Below are positions 21,695-33,016 of a stretch of DNA of 64,000 nt, piece by piece (the first letter of the stretch is position 1; every line of letters begins with the position of its first letter). The notes beneath the pieces were generated by a model. The model worked only from the letters and a program-made list of their open reading frames with translations, ran no database searches and was not told the DNA's origin. The DNA comes from Lepidostoma basale (taxonomy: Eukaryota > Arthropoda > Insecta > Trichoptera > Lepidostomatidae), in contig JAHDVF020000892.1 in NCBI GenBank assembly GCA_022606425.2, positions 927,106-991,105 of the forward strand, written 5' to 3'. The position numbers and the translations under genes are program-made.

Positions 21695-22540
21695 AAAAGA
21701 AGAATAAGAGACAACTATATTATAATATTAGTTATTTTTTTAAAAACAGTAATGTTAAAGTACTTTAATTATTTGCCGAACGTAAATAATACCTCGAGAA
21801 TTTAGTTAAGGAGTTGAAGGCAGATGTAGGCAGTAACATTCAACTAATAAAGCGCAAGCTAAGCTACAATTAATGTTACGAAACTGAATTCTAGACCATA
21901 TACCAACTCATGTGTACACATGTACCTACCCCTATATACCGTAAAGAGATTAGGTAGTCTGGGGTACGTTTAACTTCACGGGGAGGCTGAAAGGCTTTTA
22001 CGGGTTTATTTACACACAAAACAGTACATGCTAAGGGTAGCCACCCCTTCAGTACACCTGAGAATACAGCTAATAATATCGCGCAGTCACTCTAGGGGTA
22101 GGTTGAGATTTCTTATTACAACTACCTTCCTTGTTCTGGTTTGGAATAGAATTTTAAATGATTAAATAATTAAAATGATTTGGGATTGAAGTTAGAAAAA
22201 AACTCGCCATGGGTCTGGGAAAGGGACATCCATATGATAAGTAATTATTGAAATATAAATATACCAACTATGGTGGGTTAGGTTAATCATAAAATATATT
22301 ACTTTATTCAGGTCAAACATAATGAATAGACTTAGGAAAATCTCGTGACATCGTTGAATCGGTGAATAAAAAAATGTCTTAGCTCCGATACACGAAGGAG
22401 CAGACCTTCACCATATCTTCAAAACTAATGTAGTTTAAACAACATAAGACAATGCGTGTCGTGAAAAGAAGAAAAAAAATTACATCAAAAAGCATTTTCA
22501 TCATTAAACAAGCAAAAGCTTGATCTAATAATAAATACGA
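21695..22540. other. Unannotated stretch
   Basis: Mixed composition; no repeats shared in the window and no coding motif. Confidence 0.4.
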
Positions 22541-22544
22541 ACGA

Positions 22545-22735
22545 AAACATCTGTCTTCTAAAAGTTTTATTATATTTTTTGGGATTTTGATATTTCGCCT
22601 AGCTGGGATCAAAGACTTCTAAAAAAGGCCTTAGGATATAATAAAACTTCTAGGAAACAGACGTCTTCATTGGGTTTATATATTTAACATGGAGTTTTAC
22701 GTCATTGTTCATGAAACAATAAATTAAAGATTTAT
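22545..22735. repeat. Family A inverted pair, degraded
   Basis: CTGTCTTCTAAAAGTTTTAT and TATAATAAAACTTCTAGGAA face each other around TTTCGCCTAGC. Ends with the 3' module ACATGGAGTTTTACGTCATT and GTTCATGAAACAATAAA. Confidence 0.65.
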
Positions 22736-23129
22736 TTTTAAATAATAGTTTTAACGTAAAAATTTTATATCAAATGTTTAAATAGAATTTGTTAGTATAA
22801 TAACAGTTATATGACAACTAATTTACCTCACTTGCAATTGAAGTTAGAATAAAAGGATTTTGGTTTTTTGCGTGTTTGTTAAAAAACACACACTCATGTG
22901 TAACATCAATTTAAATTTTTTTAATGATTAGTATCGAATAATTTTATGAACCTAAAACCCGAATTCTGCATTGCGGTGTTAGCGGTTAATCAACGTGAAC
23001 TTTATCAACTGAATGTGATTAAATATCACTCGCGAACGGGAACTACTGCATGTTTGAGAGCACCATGTATACACTTGTATATCACTGACTCTGCCGCTAC
23101 TGATGCTGGTAAAGACTATAACATAATCC

Positions 23130-23222
23130 AGTGACGTGGGACGCCCCTCGCACCCCGCACCCCGCGCCCCGGCGGGGGTGCACCCGGCCGCCCCGCTGCA
23201 GAGGGCGCCACTGCAGTCTCTA
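23130..23222. other. GC-rich island
   Basis: Very GC-rich (CCCCGCGCCCCGGCGGGGGT and surroundings), single-copy here. Confidence 0.45.
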
Positions 23223-23526
23223 CATATTTTATTTTAAGCTCGACTCGCTACCGTTCACTATGCAAAGCGAAACATTATGAAAAATACATTATAAAACGCT
23301 TCCCTTAATAAATATTTTAAACGTACTTTGTTACGTACTTTGCAATGCTAACAGTGGACTTATAAATTATTCAAAATTTTCAATTTCAACATGTTCTCGT
23401 TACTACATATATTCGAAAACAACGCTAAACGAAATTATTGGTATTAATTAAATTTTCGTACGAAGCATTCACTTTGTGGTAAAAGATAATTTTTATTTTA
23501 TTTTTATATTTAAAATTAAAATACTG

Positions 23527-23665
23527 CACTTTTTTTTCACCACTATGCGGTTATTTTAATTGCCGACTAGTTTCGCTTGTACCCAAGCTTCCTCAGGGCT
23601 TCGTAATAACGTTTATTACGAACCGCATAGTGGTGAAAAACAAAGTGCGTGTTTTTATTTCTATT
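23527..23665. repeat. Family I ribozyme element, asymmetric inverted pair
   Basis: Arms TTCACCACTATGCGGTT / AACCGCATAGTGGTGAA face each other. Only the left arm keeps a ribozyme; the right arm goes straight from the axis (TAATAACGTTTATTA) into the outer arm. Confidence 0.75.
23562..23600 (-). ncRNA. Hammerhead ribozyme candidate, family I
   Basis: Minus strand: stem I GCC pairs with GGC (23562-23564); core CTGAGGA (23590-23596), extra A, stem II GCTTG/CAAGC with loop GGTA (five perfect pairs), GAAA (23571-23574), palindromic helix III ACTAGT (23566-23571), C17 at 23565. All catalytic-core residues are consensus; predicted cut between 23565 and 23564. With 19238-19277 one of the two best-supported ribozymes in the window. 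Confidence 0.78.
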
Positions 23666-23699
23666 TTATTTTAAATATAAATACTTAAAAGTTTGGTAT

Positions 23700-23925
23700 T
23701 AATTGTTTCTTGGTCGATAGCGTAAAACTCCATATTAAATCATTAATCTGTTACTAGAAGTATCATTATTGTTTATGGAAATCACATATTCCGCCTTTCT
23801 AAGGCATTATCAAATAATTAACATTTGATAATGCCGTAGAACGGCGAAACATTATGTCTTTCCTAAAAATTATAATTGAACTTCTACAAAACGGAAGTTT
23901 TCATTCATATTAATTAATGAAATTA
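23700..23925. repeat. Family A inverted pair
   Basis: Begins with inverted 3' module GTAAAACTCCATATTAAAT and TACTAGAAGTATC, axis GCATTATCAAATAATTAACA and TTTGATAATGCCGTAGAACG with GCGAAACATTATGTC, then CTTCTACAAAACGGAAGTTT and TTCATTCATATTAATT. Hairpin retained with compensatory change (GCCGTAGAACGGC). Confidence 0.7.
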
Positions 23926-24819
23926 TTTTCTGAAAAGTGTGCCTTTCTCTAAGCAAAATGGAAGCAGTAACTATGTATACGAGTACAAAGAGAACTAAGA
24001 TTTTAATCAATTAATTCAACTTTATATTTTTTGTTCATTCCTAATTGTAAAGTAAATAATAGCTTATTACAATGAAAAATGATCACAATGGCGTCAAAAA
24101 TTGAACCCTAGCCACCGTTCCGCCGCGTTCCACCGTTCTGGGCTAATGTTCAAATCACGAATAAGAGTTTATTTAATACAAAAAAAATATGCTATGGTAT
24201 TATATATCTATTCACTATCAATGAATGCATGATAACCATTTTTTATTGAAATTATAAACAATATTTTATCTATAACATTATTAGAAAGCGGATTTCGGTA
24301 CCCAATAAATAAAATCATAAACAAAATTTGAGTCAGATCAAGGAACTATTTATATTTATTAAGGAGATAAAATCCAAAATCTGCTCTTGGGTAGAAATAT
24401 CCCGTATTACTTAAGTAAGGCATTGCTTTATGCGGAGGTAGTCCGTAAGACGGGGAGGATAATAAAAAATCCTTTTTCTTTAAATTTGAACTGACATTAA
24501 TACGTCTTGAAGGGGGAGATAAAATAAATCTTTTTCGCGAACAAAGAAAATATCCAATAATTCAATCTCCAGAACTCAGAAATTACGGTACACTGCCTAT
24601 TTATACACGGTGTTCACGAACAAGAAGCGCTTCCTTGAATTCAACACAATTATCTAACACAATTCAATGTTTTATCTTCAATTACGTACATAAATAATCA
24701 CATTTGACTTTTTTTTTTACCAGAGAGTTGTAAATATGCATTTGGGCCCCCGATACCTGTAAACTACCTATTTACAAAATAGTCTGTATTTCAGGAATGA
24801 ACCAATGGATTGTTTTGAA

Positions 24820-25310
24820 ATTTTGCATGCTTTTTATTTATATAATGATGCATCAAACATTAGTTTAACATTGTTTATATATACATAATATTGACACCGA
24901 AAAATCTGGTGTTCTATATAAGGGCCAAAGTAATCATCCAGGAAAAAAAGTAAAAGGTATAACAGACTGACGTCAAAATATAAAAATACAGAAAATAAAT
25001 TATGACTAATATTCCTGGAATTGATTACTGCCGAAAAAATGTTTTGATTGATTCCAGACATTAGCAGCTGTATGGATAGGGAAAACAGAATAAGGCTATG
25101 CCAACCTTATAGACCAAGAACTATAACATATTATATTTAAATTCAATAATAATAAAAACAAAAGTACCACTTTTTCAAACGTTATACATATAAATATGTC
25201 AGCTACAATACTTTTTTTAATCCATTGAATTGAAAATTGATCTTCTTGAATACCTGTAATACCAATATTTATATTCAGTAAATTTTACATAAATATATGA
25301 AAATTATTTT
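24820..25310 (+). repeat. R-D diverged repeat, second copy
   Basis: See 17440-17990 for shared blocks. AT-rich, no coding content. Confidence 0.4.
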
Positions 25311-25332
25311 TGTATAGAAAATATATCGAATA

Positions 25333-25400
25333 GTCTGGCGAAACCGGTCGCTGTCGAAATAAAGACAAAAGTGGAAGTAGTTAAAAATCATCGTTTTTTT
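25333..25400 (+). repeat. Family C right-arm fragment
   Basis: GTCTGGCGAAACCGGTCGCT, GTCGAAATAAAGACAAAAGT and GGAAGTAGTTAAAAATCATC. The core box and 5' half of the hairpin are missing. Confidence 0.7.
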
Positions 25401-25409
25401 AAAATAATT

Positions 25410-25635
25410 ATTTATGTTAATGATTTGGAATGGAACCAGAAATAGAGGAAGACCGAGGAAAACGTGGCACGATCAAATAAATCAAATATTGAATGTCGGC
25501 CATGTGAGGAGTCAGAGAAATCGACGCGCGTGCATGAGGAAGCGAGAGAGAAATATGTCAAGAAAGAAAAGTGTGGCAGTCCATTCTTTCTGCCTACCCC
25601 TTCAAGGAGACGGCGTAAGGGTTAGTTAGTTAGTT
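25410..25635 (+). pseudogene. N1 LINE 3' end (TTAG-type tail)
   Basis: GTRNRGRPRKTWHDQINQIL, then NVGHVRSQRNRRACM and a SILSAYP-like end in another frame; closes with GACGGCGTAAGGGTTAGTTA. Inserted directly after a family C fragment. Confidence 0.8.
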
Positions 25636-25919
25636 AACTTAGAACTGAAAACATATATAAAGTATAATGTACAGTTAAAGATTCAAAATGTTACGGAATG
25701 CGGTGCGGAATCAATCTTATTAAAAGAATAGTAATTTTGAAACCACCGTGTGGCGTGTGTACGTCCCGTTGGCTTATTTCTGCTCATTTAAACGTAGCTT
25801 TTTGTAACATAATCGAGTCAATTGTGTCTCCTGGAATCAAGAAACAAAATAAAACAATGATTGATGAAGGCGGCGGCCTGTTATTGTGGAAATTAACATA
25901 TTTTGAATGATGGTCGCAC

Positions 25920-26210
25920 TTAATGGAGACGTTTTTAAACTGTTTTTAAATTAACGTTCGAACAAAACAAAAACACCCTTCGGAAAAATACTTCACACCC
26001 GCGCCACGCGTTCTATCAAATTAAAAATAATTATATTCTCGGTCTTTCATTTCGGTAACTACCTATAAATCATAAGACTCGAGTATTACAATCTTTTGAA
26101 AGGGAAAATTCGTCATAATTTGAATGTAATTAGGGTTAATGCAGCGGTGAATGATCGCCTTCCAGTGAACGACCCGCAACTCGTGAAGGGAAATGCTTTT
26201 ATTTTAACAT
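25920..26210. other. Unique mixed stretch
   Basis: Contains a CpG-richer segment near 25975-26015 and 26130-26190; no feature recognised. Confidence 0.35.
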
Positions 26211-26379
26211 GAAAATAATTTTAAGAACAAAGAAACTACAAATATAAAACATATTTTTTAAAAGTTTTAAAGTTTATGTGAATGTTTTTGTTTATCAAAA
26301 AAGCTGGTAATTTTCTGGTAATTTCAGCAACTAGCTGTAAAACCCAGAAGTATACGCCATCAAACAGACAGCATATCCT

Positions 26380-26960
26380 GTACATAAAGAGAGGGGGCAT
26401 AGAAGGACTCCAACCGTTTACCCGACGCTGTTATAGGACGCAGCAGCGCCCTTTCGTCAGCTTTGCTCTCGAGATCTCTAGGCCCGTACCCCGTTCACGC
26501 GGGACTTACGTTATACGTAATTTTGAGGAAAACAAAAGGGAACCCAGGTCATTTTTTTACAATCTACATTCACTTTATTTCTTACTCTCATATAAAAAAA
26601 ATACGTGTTAAATATATAATACAAAATACAAAACAGTTAAACGACGTAGGAGATAGCTTGCGCCCTATACTCCGCTGAGTCTATCTTGCATATAATAACA
26701 AAAAATGGCCGAGCCATAGAGGGCTCCGTTCGCTAAACCGAAGCAGTTAGCTTTCGTTAGCTTCGGTCATGCACTCCCTTAGCCCGTTCCCCGCCCATGC
26801 GGGACTTATGTAGAAGAGAAAATTTATATGTATGCAATGAAAGGGGATCCAGGCCAAATTTAAACTACGCTACTCTTCCCAATTATTTCCTCTGTCCCAT
26901 CTTTTATTTTCATGTCATATGTCCATGAGTCTGCTTGCCATATAATCCCGTGTCCCTTTT
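26380..26960 (+). repeat. R-C unclassified repeat, two tandem partial copies
   Basis: Two diverged units share CGCGGGACTTA / TGCGGGACTTATGTA, a GGGAACCCAGGTC / GGGGATCCAGGCC block and a CTACGCTACTCTTCC-type segment. A third, inverted unit is at 27330-27510. The 109-codon frame at 26282 overlaps but has no motif. Confidence 0.5.
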
Positions 26961-27039
26961 TATATTTTGTTACGCATATTTTAAGTATAATTTTTAAATT
27001 TGCGTGTACGGCGGGACATTGAGGAAAATAGTAGTACAT

Positions 27040-27330
27040 TAAATATGGAAAGAATGAATGAAAAATGAATGGTAAAAAAATTATATGTTAACAATGTAAA
27101 TGGAACCAGAAATAGAGGAAGACCGAGGAAAACGTGGCACGATCAAATAAATCAAATATTGAATATCGGACATGTGAGGAGTCAGAGAAATCGACGCGCG
27201 TGCATGACACGATGTATGAATGTTGAGAAAGCGAGAGAAATATGTCAGGACAAAAAATTTTAGTAGTCCATTATTTATGCCTACCCCTTCGGGGAGACGG
27301 CGTGATGGTTAGTTAGTTAGTTAGTTAGAT
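27040..27330 (+). pseudogene. N1 LINE 3' end (TTAG-type tail)
   Basis: VKKLYVNNVNGTRNRGRPRK, TWHDQINQILNIGHV, CMTRCMNVEKAREICQD, then GACGGCGTGATGG followed by four TTAG units. It sits between R-C copies of opposite orientation. Confidence 0.8.
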
Positions 27331-27510
27331 TAAATGTGGTCTGGGTCCCCCATGACTTCATATATATATTATTTTTTCAAACGTTAGTCCCGCATGGCCG
27401 AGGGGCGGATATAGATATTGAATGAGCGACGCTGATGAAAGGCGCCGTTTGCCTATAAAAGCTACGAATAAATAGTGGGATTCTTCTACGTCTACGCTAC
27501 TCTTCCGCGA
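27330..27510 (-). repeat. R-C unclassified repeat, inverted copy
   Basis: Contains GGTCTGGGTCCCCC and GTTAGTCCCGCATGGCCGAG, the reverse complement of the R-C blocks, and GCTACTCTTCCGCGATG at its end. Confidence 0.45.
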
Positions 27511-27639
27511 TGTACCGCCGCACATTCATGACAATACAACAGCAAGAGAAAATACAAGGCAATGATAGATACAATAGATAGCATGTTACAAAAAAATGCA
27601 CTACAGGGGGCACATGAGGAGATAACGAATGAACAATTC

Positions 27640-27990
27640 ATTTATTCAATCAAATTGCAGCCGTGAGCCGTGACCGACATCAGAAATCTGAGGTGCTCAC
27701 CGGTATCCTGCACTTCGCCATCGTGAAGCCGAGTTGATTTAAAATGTTTACGAGTGGCGTAGTCCCTCGATGTACATATCCTCCGCGGGAGAGTGGCCTA
27801 TTCTCCGCGAGGCCCTCCGCGGTGCCGGGGCCGGAGGCGGAAGAGGGGAAACGAAGCCCGTCGGCGACACGGTACTTGAAATTTATTGGGCGCATGCAGC
27901 TGAAATATCCTCCGAACTCAATTTACGGAACTATTTGACCCGGACACTTTTATATCGCGTTAAATCCATTGTAAGCCGGAGGGTAAATGA
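27640..27990. other. Unique GC-rich island
   Basis: GC-rich around 27770-27870. Four overlapping frames of 64-77 codons occur on both strands, as expected by chance in GC-rich DNA; no motif. Confidence 0.4.
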
Positions 27991-28154
27991 TGCAGAAACG
28001 TAAACTGGAAAAAGTAAAAACAATTTTCTATTAAAGTGGTATGTGCTCGAAAATGTATTAGCCCCATTGTCGGTATATGGACACTCGCGTACTAGTTCTT
28101 TCCACAAAAGTTTAAAAGTAAAAAATAGTAATGTTGTTAATAGAAACTTCTTTA

Positions 28155-28320
28155 AATTGTCCATTGTTTTGGCCGAAACACAATGATACTTTAACATTTT
28201 GTAACTGTTAATGAAAAAACTTGTAACACCTGATGATCTCAACATTGGTTGATGAAACAGTTGTCGTAAAATAAAATACAATTGTGATACAAAAACAAAG
28301 TTTTTTCATTAACAGTTATA
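28155..28320 (+). repeat. Family E ribozyme element
   Basis: Outer end CCATTGTTTTGGCCGAAACA, then TTAACA..GTAACTGTTAATG and one plus-strand ribozyme with its AAAATAAAATACAATTGTGA tail and AACAGTTA end. Left arm lacks a ribozyme. Confidence 0.75.
28224..28268 (+). ncRNA. Hammerhead ribozyme candidate, family E
   Basis: Core CTGATGA at 28230-28236, stem II TCAAC/GTTGA with loop ATTG, GAAA at 28254-28257, helix III ACAGTTGT (self-pairing with G-U), C17 at 28265, predicted cut after it. Core fully consensus. Stem I is weak here (CA/TG only) because the GCGTTA strand seen at 18094 is shortened to GTAAAA, so activity is uncertain. Confidence 0.65.
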
Positions 28321-28487
28321 GAAATTTCTTTGTATAAATTCTTTGTTAAAAAATTAAAATTAAAATGAAAATTGCAAAAAGATAACATTTAGAACCATCT
28401 AACACTAATGGATTACATAGAATCATTAAATTTCAGGCTCCACCATAAACATTTCATATCAAAGCATAACAAACTTTGATGTAGGTA

Positions 28488-28575
28488 CTGGAAGATGGCA
28501 GCAAGCTGCTGAAATAGGTCGAAACGTAAAATCAAGTGGAATTAAACTAAATACATATTATTAATAAATATATTT
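28488..28575 (+). repeat. Family G hammerhead-like element
   Basis: CTGGAAGATGGCAGCAAGCT, GCTGAAATAGGTCGAAACGT, then AATCAAGTGGAATTAAACTA and AATACATATT. Same tail as 60420-60580. The layout resembles CTGAAGA-hairpin-GAAACGT, but the hairpin is disturbed. Confidence 0.55.
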
Positions 28576-28589
28576 AATATCAGTCTCGT

Positions 28590-28700
28590 GAGGAGTTTGA
28601 TAAATAGACGTGGGTGCCTGACACGATGCAAGAAGAAAGAATAGTGTGGTGATCCATTCTTTCTGCCTACCCCTTCAGAGAGACGGCGTGATACTTATAT
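28590..28700 (+). pseudogene. N1 LINE 3' end fragment
   Basis: CGTGAGGAGTTTGATAAATA, GCCTGACACGATGCAAGA, then the TGTGGTGATCCATTCTTTCT and GAGACGGCGTGATAC end. Internally deleted. Confidence 0.65.
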
Positions 28701-29124
28701 TAAAAAGTATTTATTATTTTAATATTTAAAAAGTACAAATATTATTCGTATGAGTTATTAAACATGTGTTAAGATCATATCGGATAAAAATATACATATT
28801 TTAGTGAATACACAATATGGATAAAAAAAAAACTTATCGCCGCTTAAAAACCCTGTTTCTGCTTCCTTTTACTAATATATAATTGTAGCTATTATCAACC
28901 ACTTTGTACACTGCCATATCCTCATCCGGCCAATTACCAAAATTACGGCTTTCACGTATTTAAAATATCTTTTCACGACCTAAAAAATAAATATTCACTT
29001 GTCAAAGATTAAATCGCGTGTGACGTATACAATGGAGAACCCTACAGTGTTCGAGTTGACACGCTTTTAAATCAATACGAATAAATAAAAAGTTACAAAA
29101 AAGACGTTTACTTAGTTACTGATT

Positions 29125-29175
29125 CTTAAACAATGGTGTAATGCTCCATATTCAGTATTTATAAAAACGTTTGTT
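29125..29175 (-). repeat. Family A 3' module fragment
   Basis: ATTCTTAAACAATGGTGTAA and TGCTCCATATTCAG match the inverted 3' module of family A; no core attached. Confidence 0.5.
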
Positions 29176-29309
29176 AACTAAAAGTACCTTTATATTTCAG
29201 TGCTTGTTTTTGTCTTGTTTATTTCTAAATAAAAATCTTGTTGATATTTAAAATTTCATGGTAGAAGTTCATAGTAAAAATGAAAACTTTTAAAAACAAG
29301 TAAAAACAA

Positions 29310-29495
29310 CATAACAATTCCAGTCAGAGCCAATACAGCAAGTTTCTATGATCGTGCTTTCAGCGTTGCGGGTCCGTTGGCGTGGAATAGGCTCCATGTT
29401 AGTATTAAGTATGAGGATAGTGACATTACATTTAAGAAACTTCTAAAGACTGCACTGTTCGGTCAGCCATTTCCTAGTGGGCCCTTGGAATAATT
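29310..29495 (+). pseudogene. CR1/jockey-type LINE C-terminal RT fragment
   Basis: Translates as IPVRANTASFYDRAFSVAGP, LAWNRLHVSIKY, then DITFKKLLKTALF. The P.R......SF.V.GP..WN.L...FK..LK..LF block is the conserved C-terminus of CR1/jockey-like elements. Short and 5'-truncated. Confidence 0.75.
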
Positions 29496-29499
29496 GATA

Positions 29500-30685
29500 T
29501 TACAAAACTGCCCACTTAAAATATAAGTCATCAAAATAATAATGATAATTAATATGATATTTAAATAACAGTTTTCAAGACTTTTCTGCACAAATCAACA
29601 TAAGAATAAAGCCAGAACACTTTGTTTACTGTAAACAATTCAATGTCTTTGTGCAATGCACCAGAATTCTAATATTCCTAAGTCAAACTTGCAACTATCA
29701 TACGCCTACATAACATAAAACTCACTCATACTCTTGTGTGACGTAGTTTGGCATACCCTGAAGAGGCTTTTACGTTATTTAAATACGGGGGGCGCTTTCG
29801 GCCTTTAACGGCTCTGGATACAGCCACCCGCGCTCCAGCAGGGCCGCCTCTGCCTCCGGCCCGAGAGGAGGGCAGTAAAACCATTTTATGTTCGCCGTAC
29901 TCACATCTGATGATGGAAACAAGATCGAATAAACAATAAAATAGCAACGTTAAAATTGTTTAATGTTGCGGACGCATTGTTCATTCACTCATTCATGATC
30001 CGGAGTGCGTAAGCAACGATGAAGCAAGTCGTAAATCATAATCAGCGGTGGCTGCAATGTTTTTATATTTCATTACAGAAATGACAAAATATTAATAAAA
30101 ATACATTCTTTCTTTCAATTTTATCAACTGCGGTAAAAAATATAATAATTTGATAAAGCCATCAATTTTTAAAAAGATGAAAAATCTTTTGCATGTTGTC
30201 TTTTAAAAAAAAAACGTTTTTGAACGATTTCATTAAGATTTATTTAAACCGTAGATCAACCGTCATATATATGAATAGGGTCGTATGAAGGTTAATACGC
30301 AAGAAAATAAAATAAAAATGCTTTTGTAGTTGTCCTGATTAGGACACGCTTAGTGATACGTAAAAAGTAATTTGTGATTGAAACCAAATCAAAAGTATGA
30401 ATAAATAATATTATAATTCTTTGCATAGCAAAACAAGGCCTCTTAACTCGATAGCTGTGACTATAAACAAATAAGTAAAATAAGATTGTTATTATATCAT
30501 ACATTTTAAGTATGTGTGTACACTTATAGAAGCCTTGAACAAAATGCAGCTTGAAGACAGACCCTACGCGCCTTTGCACTCCCCAGAAATTATCAAAATC
30601 TGTAGCAATGATGTAATGGCACATGAGTAATTCTCTGAGGTTCAGTCATCGGTCCTGACAGGATGTACACAACCGTCTACTATTC
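29500..30685. other. Unique stretch, GC-richer at 29780-29880
   Basis: No repeat or coding motif recognised; opposing 63-73 codon frames occupy the same GC-richer patch. Confidence 0.4.
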
Positions 30686-30689
30686 GCGC

Positions 30690-31075
30690 ATTAATAAGCT
30701 CGACTCGCTTGTTTCAATAAGCATTTATTACTCGGTCTCACCTGTATAATAAACAAATTCTCTAAAACAGTACTTCGTGCCATCATTCACTCCGATCATA
30801 TAATCCACCCTACCACACACTTAAACACATGTGTCCGCGTGTGTATTACTATGCAGCAAGCAGAGCTTTCGGTGAAAGCCCAGGAAGGAATCCCGTTCGT
30901 CTCGGCTTCGGGTATTTCCGGCACCATTCGGTTAGTTTGGGAGCAGTTTATCACTTCCGCGGGGAAGTAATTACAGGAAACCAGTGAAACGAACTGCGCC
31001 CCAGAAGCTGGGCCCAACCGGCGCGGCGCGGGCGATACCTTTCCGTCGGTAATGGCAACCCACTTTACCCCTCAT
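30690..31075. other. Unique GC-richer island
   Basis: Long stretch of balanced to GC-rich sequence with no family members here (GCCCAACCGGCGCGGCGCGG near its end). Good candidate for conserved noncoding DNA. Confidence 0.4.
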
Positions 31076-31234
31076 TATTCTAAACTACTTTAAACACAAC
31101 AATTAATACATATTTTTTAGTATAGAGAAAACTCATAGTTCATTACTAACAAAACAGATTTTCCAAATAAAATATATAAATAAAAAAAAACTGTTTATTA
31201 ACTAATAATTGGAGAAAAAAAAACCCGGGCAGAC

Positions 31235-31600
31235 ACAGTAAGGACCAAACAAGTTTTGAGGACTTCCGAAATGGAGACACCGAGGACGATAGCAGGCAAG
31301 ACACTGAGGGATCGCGTGAGAAACACCAGAATAAGAGAGTTATGTGAGGTGGAGGATATTATAAGATGGAGCAGACAGCGAAAAAGGGACTGGTACGGTC
31401 GTGTTCAAAGAATGGACACCATTGCATAATCAACCTCATGGGACTCGTCCTCGTGGAAGACCTCCTAAAAGATGGAAGGACAGCTGGGAATCTACCTCAC
31501 AGGAGGAGCAACACTCTGGAGAACAGACCACATAAGTCTACTATAAGGAAGACGAAGAAGAAGAAGAAGAAAAAACTGTTGACACCACTTATTTCTATGA
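31235..31600 (+). pseudogene. RTE2 LINE C-terminal RT fragment
   Basis: VLRTSEMETPRTIAGKTLRD, RVRNTRIRELCEVEDIIRWS, RQRKRDWYGRVQRMDT with later frameshifts and a poly-AAG-rich end. Same blocks as 35560-35912. Confidence 0.75.
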
Positions 31601-31602
31601 AT

Positions 31603-31770
31603 TAAAAGGTCATAAGTCCTGTAAACACCTTGATCAACAATATTCAGTTTCCAATTTGCATCTTCGTCTCTATTGAGATACAATTAAGTCATGAATTCAT
31701 AACCCGCAATGGGTGAAATCCAGTATTCGTATACAAGTACTCGTATATGTATAAATTCAAAAAATATTTT
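31603..31770 (+). repeat. R-A repeat 3' end
   Basis: GGTCATAAGTCCTGTAAACA, CTTCGTCTCTATTGAGATAC, then ACCCGCAATGGGTGAAATCC and AGTATTCGTATACAAG. Shows the R-A end also seen inverted at 59985 and 63100-63195. Confidence 0.7.
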
Positions 31771-31794
31771 TAAAAAATTAAAAATTGCTCATAA

Positions 31795-31882
31795 TTATGA
31801 ATAAGAAATCGGGTCGTGTCCAGGCTTATTCCATAGTCCCCTAGATCAGGAGCTACGTTAGGATTACATCACCGCAATTGTA
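31795..31882 (-). repeat. SINE2 (tRNA-like) fragment
   Basis: TATGAATAAGAAATCGGGTC and GTGTCCAGGCTTATTCCATA, then CCCCTAGATC. Matches on the minus strand the SINE2 end GGGTTCGAGGC...GACCCGATTCCTTCTTCATA. Box B region diverged. Confidence 0.5.
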
Positions 31883-32350
31883 ACTTCATAGTGTAGTTTG
31901 TATGTTTTCCCTTTAATAGCAAATACAGCAGATAAAACTAACATTACCCACATACAAAACAAACCGAAATCACGAGAAACTGCCTAATTATAATATTAAC
32001 CCACACAGCACACACTGACAAAGAAACTAAGAATATTACCTGACGAACTTGAAGCATATTTACATTGAAACGAGATTCAATTAAAAGTTTTGCGAATCCT
32101 ACCAAGACGCGAAATTACACAGTGAGGAACATACTAAGCTTCTGCAGCCGATGATGAGCTGCTTCACCAAGCTTTGGCTCAACCAGGGGTGGTCCGTGAC
32201 CAACAATCGAAATATTCAACGTAACATAATTCGAAACTAAACTACATCTAGCGAGACTCTTAGTATTTTAATTTTACACAGCTTTATTAACTGTAACGCT
32301 TATAGCGCAGTATATTTTTAAAAAATACTATGTGAGTTTTAATTATCTAT
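31883..32350. other. Unannotated stretch
   Basis: No feature recognised. Confidence 0.4.
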
Positions 32351-32359
32351 GGTAAATTT

Positions 32360-32500
32360 GACTGCTACCCCGAAGGTCCCGAAATCGATTTCTGACGATG
32401 GCAGTGTGATTGTCACATTGCCTTTGGTCTGGTGCAGAATTCACGTAACAACAAAATGGCGATAGATTAGCTAACGATCACATGTCACATGTATCAACAT
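32360..32500 (+). repeat. SINE1 copy, 5'-truncated
   Basis: Starts at CCCCGAAGGTCCCGAAATCG (degraded box B), then TGATTGTCACATTGCCTTTG, GGTGCAGAATTCACGTAACA and AAATGGCGATAGATTAGC with the CACATGTCACATG end. Confidence 0.75.
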
Positions 32501-32571
32501 GATAGCTATACCCTTTACATAGATTTGGCTTGCGCTGTAATGATGTAAAGAGCGATTCAACAAAATAATTC

Positions 32572-32735
32572 ATTAATACGAATGAAAACGTCAGTTTTCT
32601 AGAAGTTTTATTATATTTTATGTATTCAAATGTTTAAAATATAATAAAACTTCTAGAAAACTGACGTTTTCATTCGTATTAATTATGTAATATGGAGTTT
32701 TACATCATTGTTCAAGAAACAACAAATAAAATAAT
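32572..32735. repeat. Family A near-perfect palindrome without ribozyme
   Basis: Arms of about 48 bp: 32572-32620 (ATTAATACGAATGAAAACGT ...) and 32637-32683, its near-exact complement, with a 16-bp spacer. The core and hairpin are gone. Followed by the 3' module ATATGGAGTTTTACATCATT and GTTCAAGAAACAACAAA. High arm identity suggests a young or gene-converted copy. Confidence 0.85.
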
Positions 32736-32929
32736 TAATGATTCAGTTGCAACACAACATCCTTGTTAAGAGCTGCTGTATCAAAATAAAAATAGCCATA
32801 TGTTGTCCAACCTCCGATAGAAGTACGTTCCGGGGACAAATACTCTTGACTTTAGAAAGCATATTGTCTTCCTAATGTCGAATCATCTCTAATGAGTCCC
32901 TGATATAATGTTGAATGTATATATCATTT

Positions 32930-33016
32930 TACCTGTATTCAATAAAAGCCATAAACATTTATGCAGTTAGTAATGTCTTTTGAGTAAATAAACTGAATTG
33001 ATTTGATTTGATTTGA
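32930..33016 (+). repeat. LINE 3' end with GATTT tail
   Basis: AAAAGCCATAAACATTTATG, TAATGTCTTTTGAGTAAATA, AACTGAATTGATTTGATTTG. Same block at 58370-58437. This matches a CR1/jockey-like 3' UTR ending in a short tandem repeat. Confidence 0.65.

Noticed and set aside
31555..31575. AAG-rich run as a coding Lys/Glu-rich tail or microsatellite of interest
   Set aside because: It is the ordinary low-complexity end of RTE2 copies, also seen near 7740-7755 and 35885-35900.
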